A stretch of DNA of 64,000 nt. Source: Pelagihabitans pacificus. GTDB taxonomy: Bacteria > Bacteroidota > Bacteroidia > Flavobacteriales > Flavobacteriaceae. The stretch is from positions 186,001 through 250,000 of the forward strand of contig NZ_VIKU02000003.1 in the NCBI RefSeq assembly GCF_009371985.2. Direction: 5' to 3'. Below are positions 1-9,664 of this stretch, one piece after another (position 1 is the stretch's first letter; each line of letters starts with the position of its first letter). Made by a program: the position numbers and the translations under genes. Under the pieces are notes generated by a model. It was given only the letters and a program-made list of their open reading frames with translations. It was not told where the DNA came from and searched no databases.

Positions 1-1
1 A

Positions 2-1390
2 TTTGTACTGGCAATCCCTGCCGGTGCCATCGGTGATATTTACGACCAGAAAAAAATCATCGTCATTACCCAGTCATTATTGATATTGAACACGCTGGTA
101 TTTGCCTATATCGTTTATTTGGGAAAGGCATCGGTAACCCTCTTATTGGTTTTCACACTGTTGAACGGGGTAGGAGCCGCATTTTCTCGCCCGATCATGG
201 CTGCTTTGGTTCCTAGGCTAGTGCAGCGGTCCCATTTGCGAACTGCCGTAAATCTTACCGGGATTGCCTATAATTTAAGTAGGGCACTGGGACCTATTTT
301 AGGCGGTACACTCATTACCTTATACGCCTTAGACATGCCTTTCTGGATCGATGGCCTTTCGTTTGGGGCCGTAGTATTGGTCATTTTGTTCTGGAAGAAC
401 GATACAAATGACAACGATTTGCCAAAACAAAAACTAACGTGGGCAATGGGGGATTCCATTCGATTTTTAAGATATACCCCGGCATTGTACCACAGCATCC
501 TTAGGGCTGTATTGTTTTTCTTTCCAGCCGCCGCCCTGTGGGCCTTAATGCCCCTAATTGCCAGGGAACAGTTTGCAGGAGGTCCCGACCTGTACGGGTA
601 TTTGTTAGGAGCGTCGGGATTCGGTGCCGTTAGCAGTGTGCTATTTTCCAAGGTAGCCTCAAAAACTATCGGAACCAATCGACTCACGGTTTTGGTCTCT
701 TGTATGTTGGGAATATGTCTGTTGTTATTGGGTTTTGTTGCTTCCAAATACGTGGCTTTGGGGATTTGCCTTGTCGCGGGAATTTGTTGGCAATTGGCCT
801 TTACCAATTTAATGACCTCTACCCAATATGCACTGCCCAAATGGTATGGTGCCCGGGGAATGGCGTATTTTCTAATGGCGATGTCGGGCAGTTTGGGAAT
901 AGGAAGTGCCCTTTGGGGCGTTTTTTCGGATGAGACCAGCCTTACATATGGATTATATGCCGCTGGTATCTTAAGTATCGTAATTGCCTTCATCGGTACT
1001 CGATTCCCGTTGGACCAGGCCAAATCGGGGAACTTTACTGCGGCCACCGATATTCCCGAGCTATCGATTCCCACTGAAGGGGAAAATGAGGGATGGGTGT
1101 TGATTCATATCGAATACGCGTTGGGAAAGGTAGATAGGCAAGAAGCCATCAATAAAATTCGAACCCTAAGAAATAAACGCTATCGAAGCGGTGCCATCGA
1201 CTGGAAGTTGTTCTCGCCCGCCGACCGATCCGATACGTTGATTGAATCCTTTTATGAAGTATCGTTGGAACAATACGAGCGGCACAGGGAACAAATAACA
1301 CAGTACGATCGTGAGCAAATCGAGGAACTCATCGCCTGGTTCAAAGACCATCAGGGTAGCGTTGATCGAAAACATTACCTCGAAGTATAA
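2..1390 (+). CDS. MFS exporter, MFS_3/EntS-like (5' truncated)
   Basis: The reading frame is already open at base 2, so the true start lies outside the window and the TTG at 80 is only an internal codon. The visible part begins with a PAGAIGDIYDQKK segment, the conserved cytoplasmic loop of major facilitator transporters, followed by about nine hydrophobic helices. From roughly residue 360 there is a soluble tail beginning WVLIHIEY, as in MFS_3 (DUF894/EntS-like) exporters, which carry a cytoplasmic C-terminal domain. The family exports siderophores or drugs by proton antiport; no substrate can be inferred here. The methyltransferase gene follows after 55 bases on the same strand. Confidence 0.85.
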   Translation, partial: FVLAIPAGAIGDIYDQKKIIVITQSLLILNTLVFAYIVYLGKASVTLLLVFTLLNGVGAAFSRPIMAALVPRLVQRSHLRTAVNLTGIAYNLSRALGPILGGTLITLYALDMPFWIDGLSFGAVVLVILFWKNDTNDNDLPKQKLTWAMGDSIRFLRYTPALYHSILRAVLFFFPAAALWALMPLIAREQFAGGPDLYGYLLGASGFGAVSSVLFSKVASKTIGTNRLTVLVSCMLGICLLLLGFVASKYVALGICLVAGICWQLAFTNLMTSTQYALPKWYGARGMAYFLMAMSGSLGIGSALWGVFSDETSLTYGLYAAGILSIVIAFIGTRFPLDQAKSGNFTAATDIPELSIPTEGENEGWVLIHIEYALGKVDRQEAINKIRTLRNKRYRSGAIDWKLFSPADRSDTLIESFYEVSLEQYERHREQITQYDREQIEELIAWFKDHQGSVDRKHYLEV

Positions 1391-1445
1391 GTAATTAGTA
1401 CTAGGTCTGCAGCACCTGTGAACAACAAAACCAAAGAGACAAAAT

Positions 1446-2237
1446 ATGATGACATCCACATGGTTGCCTCGGCTTAAAGTAAACCTAAAACGATACAGTT
1501 TTATTAAAAAATTACTCCAATTTCTCCCAATCGTCGTGATAGCGATGTCACTTTACCAGTGTCAAGGACAAACAGAAACCCCCAATAAGACCAAGGAGGG
1601 GCCCTACACCTACAAAAATGGGGACCCAAACGGAATCGGTAAATGGTACATGGGGCGTGAGATTGCCCATGTTATGGGTTTTCAAGGAATGGGATGGCTC
1701 GACCGACCCGAACGGGAAGCGGAGGAAAACACCGCTACGCTCTTGGAAAATATGGCAATATCACCAACAGATACGATAGCCGATATTGGAGCGGGCTCGG
1801 GCTACCATGTGTTGAAAATGTCAAAAATGGCATCCAAAGGGTTGGTCTATGCGGTGGACATCCAGGAAGAAATGTTGGCGGCCCTTCAACAAAAGAAAGA
1901 GGAGCGCCGGCAAAAGAACATCCACCTTGTCAAAGGGAGCGAAAAAGACGTGAACCTTCCGTCGAACTCGGTCGACAAGGTTTTGATGGTCGATGTATAC
2001 CATGAATTCAACTATCCGCTTGAAATGATTTCCTCAATTAAAAAGGCCTTGCGGCCCGATGGGAAAATCTATCTCATCGAATATCGAGGTGAAGACCCCA
2101 ACGTTCCCATCAAAAAACTTCATAAAATGAGTGAAGCCCAAGCGGTTAGGGAGATGAAGGCGGCCGGCCTTAAATTGGAACGCAATATCGATAATCTCCC
2201 TTGGCAACACTGTATGGTATTTGTAAAAGCGGAATAG
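1446..2237 (+). CDS. SAM-dependent class I methyltransferase, membrane-anchored or lipoprotein
   Basis: A 263-residue protein. An N-terminal hydrophobic stretch (about residues 20-40) ends in LYQC, a relaxed Bacteroidota lipobox, so it is probably exported or anchored. The SAM-binding motif I DIGAGSGYH is at residues 113-121, followed by the acidic strand end VYAVDIQEE and motif VDKVLMVDVYHEF, which are typical of Methyltransf_11/25 proteins. An exported methyltransferase is odd because SAM is cytoplasmic; this pattern recurs in some Bacteroidota and Proteobacteria proteins of unknown substrate. The start at 1446 is the only ATG that keeps the whole signal. It lies 55 bases after the MFS gene and may be co-transcribed with it. 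Confidence 0.8.
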   Translation: MMTSTWLPRLKVNLKRYSFIKKLLQFLPIVVIAMSLYQCQGQTETPNKTKEGPYTYKNGDPNGIGKWYMGREIAHVMGFQGMGWLDRPEREAEENTATLLENMAISPTDTIADIGAGSGYHVLKMSKMASKGLVYAVDIQEEMLAALQQKKEERRQKNIHLVKGSEKDVNLPSNSVDKVLMVDVYHEFNYPLEMISSIKKALRPDGKIYLIEYRGEDPNVPIKKLHKMSEAQAVREMKAAGLKLERNIDNLPWQHCMVFVKAE

Positions 2238-2393
2238 GCTAAGGAGACCATATCCAAAACATCTTTTCCATAAAGCCTTTTTTTTAACGCGGTTCAATGT
2301 ATTTTTCCCATTGGAACTTCATAAAAAATGCGAAGCCTCTAATTTTCTATAAAATCCGCTGTACTTATAAATTTAATTTAGTTTTTTTGCCGA

Positions 2394-4355
2394 ATGAATC
2401 GGTTGAAAAAAGCATGCGCCGTTTGTACTCCGCTACTGGCCCTGATACTAGGCTTGCCTACTATGGTACAGGCCCAAGACCGTCTTCTCTACCAAGGGCC
2501 TTTTGAAATTGACAGGTACAAGGGAGAGGCAAAATACTATTATCTAAAAGTAGGTCAAGACAGCCTACTGGATGGTTCTTTCCAATTGCAACGTTCCAAT
2601 TTGGAGGCCCTTCTGGAAAAGGAGGACGCCGCCTTCTCGATTACCGGAGCTTTCAATAGGGATATTCCCGAAGGTCCATGGCGCTTCCAATTTGGTGAAT
2701 TTCAATCGGAAAGTGTATCACAGGTAGTCGATTATCAATATCGGGTGAGCGTCAGCGGTACCCAGCAAGTAGCCGAAGGGCGCATGTCCGATGGTAGGCC
2801 CGATGGCCCTTGGAAATACGCTGTGCGGCGCATTAAGGACTCCGAAATCGATACCACCCTTTTTGAAAGTACTATCGAATTTGAAGGTGGTATCCCCCAG
2901 CGCAGTTTCCGGATAGGGAACGACAAAAGTACCTTGGTCGGAAGATTGCTTCGAAACGGATTGGCCCATGATGAATGGTCACTTTTTGTCAATGATGAAA
3001 TGGGTACGGTGGAGAGTTGGGTCTTTGAAAACGGAATTTTACGAACCATTCAAATCGAACAAGAAGGTATTTCTACAACTACCCCGGTTTTTGATACTGC
3101 CTATGCAATGATGCAAACAATCCCTTTGGACCAGCGTTACCTTCAATTGTTATCGCTGTACCTAACAAAAGGCAATACTCTTGCTCCCATACAAGGAACC
3201 ATGTCGCAATTGCTAACGGAAAACGCTCGGTACTACAATAAAATCGATACGATATTCTCCAAGCTCGGAAAGGCATCCTTTTCCCCCGGGTTCAAGGTAC
3301 AGGTACCTTTATTTCCATTGGATTCCTTGGAAAAAATACAACTGGAGGCTATCAAAAGAAATTTCGGAAAATCAAAAACGGTAAGTAGCGACTTCCTGAA
3401 CGATACACAACTCAACATTCTAAGACGGTCCGATAAAGAAGCACAATTCCTTTATTTGGTCATACAGGCCCTTTCGCGGGATTTTCTAAATCCTATGGAA
3501 AAAGTAGTAAGCTACGGGAAATCCAATCTGCTGGAGTACGTACCGCGCAATGTATTAACCGAAAAGTTGTGGCCCTTGGGAAAACCAGGCACTGATATCA
3601 AGGTGAATCAAGGTAGTGAGCCTACAGACTCCCCGGTCATTTTTAAGCTGCCGAATGCGGCTCAATTTGATTTTAACGGCGGCAATCTGGCTTCAATACA
3701 AGAACTTTCCCGGTATGCAGCGCAAAGTTTGGATTCGATACAGCGTATTTTAGATCTTAAATTAAGCAGGGAACGGGGTCAGCAAGAGCTTGCCGGATTA
3801 GAGGAACAACTGATTACCCAGAGCAACATACTGAAAGAACGCATCGATTCGGCCGGTATCCAATTACCGGGAGCACACACCAAGGCCTTGCTAAATATCA
3901 AAAAAGTAGGCGAGTCCGGCCTCAGCGATTATTCAGGCTTAAAGGAAGTCACCGCCAAACTTGAACGCGCCCGGATGTTGGTAAAATGTCTTACGGATTT
4001 GAATGGTCTTGCCGAGGCGATCATAGTGCTACAGGGGCAAGAAAAAAAAATACAGGAGACCTATCAAGACCGTATTTGGAATCCGTTTACGGCCACTTTA
4101 ATGGACGAAGAGGTCAAAAAGCGCATTACGACGGCCTATCGAAACATACTAACACCCTATTTTCTTGAAAGGGTACAAACCGACCTTACCTGCGAAAATG
4201 CCCGCGATATAGCGAGCCTCATGGGAAGTACCTATGAAAGGATGTTGGCGCTTAGACAAGAGGAGACCTCCAAGCTTGAACGGAAGCTTCGAAAAGAGAG
4301 GGATCCCGAGACGGTTCTTCGATTGTTCAACCTGCCATCGGCCACTAAGGAATAA
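2394..4355 (+). CDS. Secreted protein with YwqK/MORN_2-like repeats
   Basis: A 653-residue protein with a clear Sec signal peptide ending ...TMVQAQ near residue 28. Residues about 80-220 contain repeated G-x-W blocks (EGPWRFQFG, DGPWKYAV, DEWSLFVN) spaced about 45-60 residues, as in MORN_2/YwqK-like repeats. The C-terminal half is mainly helical, with charged heptad-like stretches. It starts an apparent operon: the DUF2490 gene begins 7 bases downstream and a MORN protein follows. No enzymatic motif is visible. The shared MORN-type theme with the third gene suggests one envelope-associated complex; this is inference. Confidence 0.7.
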   Translation: MNRLKKACAVCTPLLALILGLPTMVQAQDRLLYQGPFEIDRYKGEAKYYYLKVGQDSLLDGSFQLQRSNLEALLEKEDAAFSITGAFNRDIPEGPWRFQFGEFQSESVSQVVDYQYRVSVSGTQQVAEGRMSDGRPDGPWKYAVRRIKDSEIDTTLFESTIEFEGGIPQRSFRIGNDKSTLVGRLLRNGLAHDEWSLFVNDEMGTVESWVFENGILRTIQIEQEGISTTTPVFDTAYAMMQTIPLDQRYLQLLSLYLTKGNTLAPIQGTMSQLLTENARYYNKIDTIFSKLGKASFSPGFKVQVPLFPLDSLEKIQLEAIKRNFGKSKTVSSDFLNDTQLNILRRSDKEAQFLYLVIQALSRDFLNPMEKVVSYGKSNLLEYVPRNVLTEKLWPLGKPGTDIKVNQGSEPTDSPVIFKLPNAAQFDFNGGNLASIQELSRYAAQSLDSIQRILDLKLSRERGQQELAGLEEQLITQSNILKERIDSAGIQLPGAHTKALLNIKKVGESGLSDYSGLKEVTAKLERARMLVKCLTDLNGLAEAIIVLQGQEKKIQETYQDRIWNPFTATLMDEEVKKRITTAYRNILTPYFLERVQTDLTCENARDIASLMGSTYERMLALRQEETSKLERKLRKERDPETVLRLFNLPSATKE

Positions 4356-4361
4356 CCGGGA

Positions 4362-5198
4362 ATGAAACAGTACCATAACCATTCCTTTCCGTTGCTCTGG
4401 ATAGCCCTTTTACTTGTTGGTTCTTTTTCGGGGTTAGCCCAAGAAGATGAAGTGGAGGTATTGCCTTCGGAATCCGAATACAAGGAACCCGTTTCCAAAG
4501 TATGGTTCAATACCTATGGCAACATCCGGATTTCAAAACGTCTTTTTTGGGACGCACAGACCCACTTTCGATTCGAAGAAACGGGGAGTACACCATTTAT
4601 CGGACAGATCGCCCAAATTTACAACCGACACGCCATCGGCTATATCTATTCAAAAAAGTTCAATGTAACCCTGGGTGGGGTGGTACGGGTCAATTTCAAT
4701 ACCGACCCCACATCCCCGGATCGGAACGTGGTTCCCGAATGGCGTATTTGGCACCAATATCAGTTTGCCATGCCCCTTGCAACGACGATGATTTACCACC
4801 GCATACGGATTGAACATCGGTGGACGCAAGGTTTTGCGGACAACAGCGAGTACATTTTTAGGAACCGTTGGCGGTATATGTTCCGAATGAAGGTTCCCCT
4901 TAACAGCCATAAATTCCAACCGAAGACTATTTATGTGTCGCCCGAGGCCGAACTCATCATGCAGAGTGGGAAGGCCGTAGTAGCAAGTCCCATGGAAGAC
5001 CTGAGGCTCACTACCACCCTTGGGTACATTGTTACTCCCCGTTTGACCTTTGCCGCCGGACTCATGTACTCGCAAGGACAACAATTGGAGAACGGCGGTA
5101 TTTACAAGCAAAGCTGGACCATGCGCTTCCATATGTACTTCTCCCCGGACTTTAGAAGGGTAAAAAATAAACTTCCCGAAATCCATTTGGATGATTAA
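4362..5198 (+). CDS. DUF2490 family outer-membrane beta-barrel protein
   Basis: A 278-residue protein with a signal peptide (cleavage probably after ...SFSGLAQ). The rest is alternating aromatic/polar strands such as KVWFNTYGNIRISKRLFWDA and EHRWTQGFADNSEYIFRNRW, the pattern of DUF2490 proteins, predicted barrels common in Bacteroidota. It ends in short strands with aromatic residues, as expected for an outer-membrane barrel. It begins 7 bases after the YwqK-like gene and 36 bases before the MORN gene, so the three are probably one transcript. Function in the family is unknown. Confidence 0.8.
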   Translation: MKQYHNHSFPLLWIALLLVGSFSGLAQEDEVEVLPSESEYKEPVSKVWFNTYGNIRISKRLFWDAQTHFRFEETGSTPFIGQIAQIYNRHAIGYIYSKKFNVTLGGVVRVNFNTDPTSPDRNVVPEWRIWHQYQFAMPLATTMIYHRIRIEHRWTQGFADNSEYIFRNRWRYMFRMKVPLNSHKFQPKTIYVSPEAELIMQSGKAVVASPMEDLRLTTTLGYIVTPRLTFAAGLMYSQGQQLENGGIYKQSWTMRFHMYFSPDFRRVKNKLPEIHLDD

Positions 5199-5234
5199 TC
5201 CGTATCTACCAGCGATAGCATACAAAATCTACCA

Positions 5235-6086
5235 ATGACTAATAAACGTATCCCATATATCGTAGCGTTCGCAACAACCGTGGCAGCCGCGGTACTCGTT
5301 ATCAAATCCCAAGATTTGAAAAGAAAGCTGGAAGCGGTAAATACCGACCGGGCCCTTCTTCAAAATAAATTGCAGGCGTATCAACAGTTTACCAATATTG
5401 ATTCGTTGCTCCTCAAAGGAGACTACCAAACGGCAGTAAATACCTATCGAAATACGGCGGATTTCGAATCCGAGCAAAAAGGTATTATTCCGTTGCGAAT
5501 TGCCTTGGCCGAACGCTTATTGGCGGTCAAGACAAAGGAACGGCAGTTTCGGGTCGTCGAGGAAAAAAACGTCGATTCCGCCACTGCACCGGAAAATATT
5601 TCACCAATGGCGGCCAGAAAATATGATTCCTTGAGTTTTGTTCTTGAAAAAGCGAAAGTAAAGCTGGCCCGTGCGCAGCGGCAACTGAAAGCAAAGTCCT
5701 TTGGGGAATATTTGACTTTTAAGAATAGTAAGGGTCACGTGATGCATTACGTAGGCCAGGTTAAAAACCACAAGGCCAATGGCTATGGAATTGCCATTCT
5801 GGATACCGGTGGCCGGTATGAAGGCACGTGGAAAGACAACGAACGGGATGGCGAAGGCACCTATTATTGGCCCGACGGCGAATACTATGTGGGCGGCTAT
5901 CGGAATGACAAGCGAAACGGCTTTGGTACCTATTATTGGCCCAATGGCGAAAAATACGCTGGCCAATGGAAAGAGGACAAACGAAGTGGTTCCGGGGAGT
6001 TTTTTGGAACCGATGGCGATATGGTTACAGGGGGTGTGTGGAACGATGATAAATTGGTACAGACAGATAAAAAGGGGAGAAGGTAA
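5235..6086 (+). CDS. Membrane-anchored coiled-coil protein with MORN repeats
   Basis: 283 residues. An N-terminal signal-anchor helix (IVAFATTVAAAVLVI, about residues 9-23) is followed by a charged, probably coiled-coil region to residue about 160. Then come four to five MORN repeats (YEGTWKDNERDGEGTYYWP, YVGGYRNDKRNGFGTYYWP, YAGQWKEDKRSGSGEF). The two central repeats are almost identical and both contain GTYYWP, suggesting recent internal duplication. MORN repeats bind lipids or act as structural rulers. It is the last gene of the 2394-6086 set and is followed by a candidate terminator. Confidence 0.8.
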   Translation: MTNKRIPYIVAFATTVAAAVLVIKSQDLKRKLEAVNTDRALLQNKLQAYQQFTNIDSLLLKGDYQTAVNTYRNTADFESEQKGIIPLRIALAERLLAVKTKERQFRVVEEKNVDSATAPENISPMAARKYDSLSFVLEKAKVKLARAQRQLKAKSFGEYLTFKNSKGHVMHYVGQVKNHKANGYGIAILDTGGRYEGTWKDNERDGEGTYYWPDGEYYVGGYRNDKRNGFGTYYWPNGEKYAGQWKEDKRSGSGEFFGTDGDMVTGGVWNDDKLVQTDKKGRR

Positions 6087-6173
6087 GATTGGCGATCTGG
6101 TGGGTTCCTCGTTCACTCCTTCATTTTAAATTGCCGTTGTCTAGAGATTAAGCCGGTGGCACCACAATCATAT

Positions 6174-6200
6174 AAAGGTTTTTAGACGGCCTTTTTTTTT
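6174..6200 (+). terminator. Candidate intrinsic terminator after MORN operon
   Basis: A short AAAGG/CCTTT stem closes a loop of about 11 bases and runs straight into a T10 tract at 6191-6200. The stem is weak, but the T-run and the position 88 bases after the MORN gene fit rho-independent termination. Confidence 0.45.
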
Positions 6201-6299
6201 CCGGACCCTGATAAGATTCAAAAAACGTTTTGGTAGTAGTTGATTGTGGAAGGCGCACATGGTTTTCATAAAGCAGCAGTCCGAACGGCCTATTTTTGC

Positions 6300-6329
6300 T
6301 TGTTAATTAATAAGAAGGTCGTACATTTA
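6300..6329 (+). promoter_or_regulatory. Candidate Bacteroidota-type promoter for the PQQ dehydrogenase gene
   Basis: TTG at 6300-6302, a 19-base spacer, then TACATTTA at 6322-6329. This fits the -33 TTG / -7 TAnnTTTG signature of Bacteroidota with one mismatch in the last base. It predicts a leader of about 50 bases before the ATG at 6386. Confidence 0.45.
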
Positions 6330-6385
6330 AGCCTATTTCCGATAGTCTGATGAATCTTGGTTCATCGCTTTCAAAACCCATCGAT

Positions 6386-7591
6386 ATGAAAACAACGGCA
6401 CTCACACAAAGAATGATGACCCTGCTTGCGATAAGTCTTCTTCTTGCAGCATGTAAGGAACAAAAGGACGAGACACCCAAAGAGGTGGAAGAACCCTTGG
6501 TACAATATGTGGAGCCGATTTCCAAGTTACCTATTGAACGATTAAAACTTCCGGATGGATTCAAGATCGAAGTCTATGCCGATAGTATCGATGGGGCCCG
6601 TTCCATGGCGATGGGGGAGAACGGTACCCTTTTCGTAGGTACCCGTAATGAAAATAAGGTATATGCGATACAAGATCGCGATCAAGATTATAAGGCCGAT
6701 AAAGTAATGGTGCTAGATACCACTCTTGAGGTACCGAATGGTATTGCCTACAGAAATGGTTCACTGTATGTGGCCGAGGTGAATCGTTTGCTTCGATATG
6801 ACGATATCGAAGCACAGCTCGATAATCCGCCGCAACCCACTGTGGTCTATGACGATTACCCAACGGAGTTTCACCATGGATGGAAATACATTGCCTTTGG
6901 ACCGGATGACAAGCTATACGTTCCCGTAGGGGCACCCTGCAATATTTGCGATAGTACGGTAAGTGACCAACGTTTCGCCACCATCACACGTATGGATCCC
7001 GACGGAAGCAATCGCGAAATCTACGCCCATGGGGTTCGGAATTCCGTTGGTTTTAGCTGGCACCCCAAAACAAATGAGTTCTATTTCACCGATAACGGTC
7101 GGGATATGATGGGCGATGATGTGCCACCCTGTGAACTGAACCGTGTTACCGAAGCGGGCCAACACTTTGGATATCCCTTCTGCCATGGTGGTACGATAAA
7201 AGACCCCGAATTCGGGAATCAACGACCTTGTTCCGACTTTGTGGCCCCAGTGCAGCCGTTGGGTGCGCATGTGGCTCCCCTGGCAGTGAAATTCTACACG
7301 GGCGATATGTTTCCCGAGAAGTACAAAGACTATGCGTTCATTGCCGAACACGGCTCATGGAACCGCTCTAAAAAAGTGGGGTACCGTATTTCCTTGGTAC
7401 AACTGGCCGATAACGAGGCGGTCGCCTATGAAACCTTTCTGGACGGTTGGTTGGACGAGGCCTCCCAAGAACAGTTTGGGCGACCGGTCGACCTATTGTT
7501 TCTGAACGACGGTTCACTACTGATTTCCGATGACTACGGGGATGCGATTTATCGTGTGACCTACGAGGGTACTCCCGTGGCGAGCAACTAG
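6386..7591 (+). CDS. PQQ-dependent sugar (sorbosone-type) dehydrogenase lipoprotein
   Basis: The ATG at 6386 is preferred over the one at 6350 because it directly opens a lipoprotein signal ending LLLAAC. The mature protein is a beta-propeller of the soluble glucose/L-sorbosone dehydrogenase type. It shows the family stretches LPDGFKIEVYAD, MAMGENGTLFVGTR, HHGWKYIAFGPDDKLYVPVG, AHGVRNSVGFSWHP and FTDNGRDMMGDD. Two Cys pairs (CNIC and the nearby PC/FCHGG Cys residues) may form disulphides. The reaction is expected to be periplasmic oxidation of a sugar or aldose using PQQ; the substrate is not identifiable. It is monocistronic, with its own candidate promoter. Confidence 0.85.
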   Translation: MKTTALTQRMMTLLAISLLLAACKEQKDETPKEVEEPLVQYVEPISKLPIERLKLPDGFKIEVYADSIDGARSMAMGENGTLFVGTRNENKVYAIQDRDQDYKADKVMVLDTTLEVPNGIAYRNGSLYVAEVNRLLRYDDIEAQLDNPPQPTVVYDDYPTEFHHGWKYIAFGPDDKLYVPVGAPCNICDSTVSDQRFATITRMDPDGSNREIYAHGVRNSVGFSWHPKTNEFYFTDNGRDMMGDDVPPCELNRVTEAGQHFGYPFCHGGTIKDPEFGNQRPCSDFVAPVQPLGAHVAPLAVKFYTGDMFPEKYKDYAFIAEHGSWNRSKKVGYRISLVQLADNEAVAYETFLDGWLDEASQEQFGRPVDLLFLNDGSLLISDDYGDAIYRVTYEGTPVASN

Positions 7592-7845
7592 CCCCGGGTA
7601 CTGACTATGCTTTGGGAATAATTGCCCAGGCGGATACCATTTTTCGTCTACCGAAGATTTGGACCCCCTTAAAGTCCGAGAAGGCTACCAAGTGGCTACA
7701 TTTTAACCCGATTTCCTTTTCACGTAAAACGTTTACAGCAATAAAAGGGGCTTTATCGGTTAAAAGCCTGTCGTTTGCCTCCGTTATTTTATCAGCTTGT
7801 GGGTAATTAGTAATTTCATGACGTATTGGGCGCTAATAAATACGC

Positions 7846-8934
7846 ATGATCGACAGGGTTTTAAATAGCAATAACAGCATATACTACCATATCCTTTTTT
7901 GGATGGCGTATCTGGCGCTTTACACGCTGATGTGGGGTAGTTATGATGAGGAATATTGGCAGCAATTTCAGATACTGTTATTCCTTCTACCCTGGAAAAT
8001 GATTCCAACCTATATTACCCTCTACTATTTAATGCCCACCTTTCTTTATCCAAAAAAAATGGTTCAGTACGTATCGCTTTCAATTCTTTTGGCCATTGCT
8101 ATGGGATTGATAGACAGGTATATGACCTGGGCTTATATTTACCATTGGTTCAGCCCCGAAAAAGAGCACTGGAAGACCCCCATGCTGTACTTTCCCAAAG
8201 TATTGAACTCCATTGTTGCGGTGTATACCCCTGTTTTTGTGGCCATGGCGATCAAATTGCAATTATTTTACTATCAAAAAGACAAAGTCAACAAGGAACT
8301 GGAAAAGGAAAAGGTGGCGACGGAACTTAAATTTTTAAAGGCACAAATCCATCCGCATTTTTTATTCAATACCTTGAACAGTATTTACTCCCTTTCCCTA
8401 TCGCAATCAAAGAAGACGCCGGAAGTGGTCTTGGGTCTATCCAAGTTTTTGGACTATATGCTGTACGAATGCAATGAGCGATTTATACCCATCGGTAGGG
8501 AGTGGGAACAATTGATGAATTTGGTAGCTTTGGAACGGATACGTTATGGGGAGGGTTTGAGTATCAATGTTTCCGAATCTATCGATAATACCGATACCCT
8601 GATTCCCTCACTGTTGTTATTGCCCTTCGTAGAAAACGCATTTAAACATGGAGCGGATAACGAATTATCCGATTCCTGGATTACGATCGACTTAAAGCTC
8701 ACCGGGAACCAATTGGTGTTCATGGTCGAAAACAGTAAGAGTAGTGTCCCATCGGAAAAGAGCTTGGATACGGATAAGAATATTGGGCTAACCAACGTAA
8801 AAAGGCGATTGGATCTTTTTTTTCCAGAAAAACACGAACTGAAAATTTTTGAGGAAAAAGATAGTTTTCTGGTAAAGTTATCCCTTGACCTGAGTGGCAT
8901 TCCGGATTTAATTAGGCAAGAAAATGTCCAATAA
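7846..8934 (+). CDS. LytS-like sensor histidine kinase (His_kinase family)
   Basis: A 362-residue membrane kinase with four predicted helices in the first 140 residues, a short coiled coil (KVNKELEKEKVATELKFL), and the phospho-acceptor box AQIHPHFLFNTLNS with H171 in the PHF motif. The ATPase part contains LLPFVENAFKHG (N box) and NIGLTNVKRRL (G box). This is the LytS/YehU type common in Bacteroidota. Its stop codon lies inside the next gene (11-base overlap), so it is translationally coupled to the LytTR regulator. No sensor domain outside the membrane is visible. Confidence 0.9.
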   Translation: MIDRVLNSNNSIYYHILFWMAYLALYTLMWGSYDEEYWQQFQILLFLLPWKMIPTYITLYYLMPTFLYPKKMVQYVSLSILLAIAMGLIDRYMTWAYIYHWFSPEKEHWKTPMLYFPKVLNSIVAVYTPVFVAMAIKLQLFYYQKDKVNKELEKEKVATELKFLKAQIHPHFLFNTLNSIYSLSLSQSKKTPEVVLGLSKFLDYMLYECNERFIPIGREWEQLMNLVALERIRYGEGLSINVSESIDNTDTLIPSLLLLPFVENAFKHGADNELSDSWITIDLKLTGNQLVFMVENSKSSVPSEKSLDTDKNIGLTNVKRRLDLFFPEKHELKIFEEKDSFLVKLSLDLSGIPDLIRQENVQ

Positions 8935-9664
8935 GATTAAGTGTATCATTGTAGACGACGAACCCTTGGCCAGAAACGTTTTGGTGAATTATGCCGAACA
9001 AATTGACCAGTTAGAGATCGTGGCAAGCTGCAGTAATGCCCTGGAAGCTTTTGAATACATGCAGCAAGGGCAGGTGCAGTTGGTTTTTTTGGATATCAAG
9101 ATGCCCAAGTTGAGCGGTTTGGAGCTTATGGAATCGATCAAGAACCCACCATTGGTCGTTTTTACGACCGCCTATAGGGAGTTCGCCATTAAGGCCTTTG
9201 AATTGGATGCCATCGATTACCTCTTAAAACCCATTTCCTTGACCCGCTTTCTAAAAACAATTTCCAAGGCGAACAAATACCTTCAGGGGCAACATAACGA
9301 CTCAAATGATGAAGAATCGGAAACTGCCGACGGAAATCACACGACTACCCCACAACCGGACTTTCTCTACATCAAAGCGGATCGCAAAGTGATGAAATTG
9401 GATTTGAACAGTATTTTTTACCTGGAAAGCTTGAATGATAAGGTAATCATTCATTTGGCCGACAAGGAGGTGATTACTACCCAACGCATCAGTTATCTGG
9501 CGGAGAAACTACCCAACCAACAGTTTGTTAGAATCCATCGCTCCTATATTATTTCCCTTAAGCACGTTACCGCCTATAACAACATCATGGTCGAGATGAA
9601 GGATAGTGAGCTTCCCATCGGGCGCAACTACCGCTCCAAGGCATTGGAAGCCTTACGTCAGTAA
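8924..9664 (+). CDS. LytTR-family response regulator
   Basis: 246 residues. The receiver domain has the acidic pair DDE at 11-13, phospho-acceptor D57 in VFLDIKMP, T/S and K switch residues (VVFTTAYREFA; DYLLKPIS). A flexible acidic linker follows (about residues 125-145), then a LytTR DNA-binding domain with DFLYIKADRKVMKL, IFYLESLNDKVIIHL and FVRIHRSYIISL. It pairs with the overlapping LytS-like kinase. LytTR proteins usually bind imperfect direct repeats about 10 bases long; no clear site was identified in the adjacent intergenic DNA. Confidence 0.92.
   Translation: MSNKIKCIIVDDEPLARNVLVNYAEQIDQLEIVASCSNALEAFEYMQQGQVQLVFLDIKMPKLSGLELMESIKNPPLVVFTTAYREFAIKAFELDAIDYLLKPISLTRFLKTISKANKYLQGQHNDSNDEESETADGNHTTTPQPDFLYIKADRKVMKLDLNSIFYLESLNDKVIIHLADKEVITTQRISYLAEKLPNQQFVRIHRSYIISLKHVTAYNNIMVEMKDSELPIGRNYRSKALEALRQ

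Noticed and set aside
268..1074. Long minus-strand frame within the MFS gene
   Set aside because: Antiparallel shadow of the transporter frame; no signal, domain or context.
7612..7806. 64-codon frame after the PQQ dehydrogenase gene
   Set aside because: No known domain; basic, low-information sequence and no consistent neighbours.
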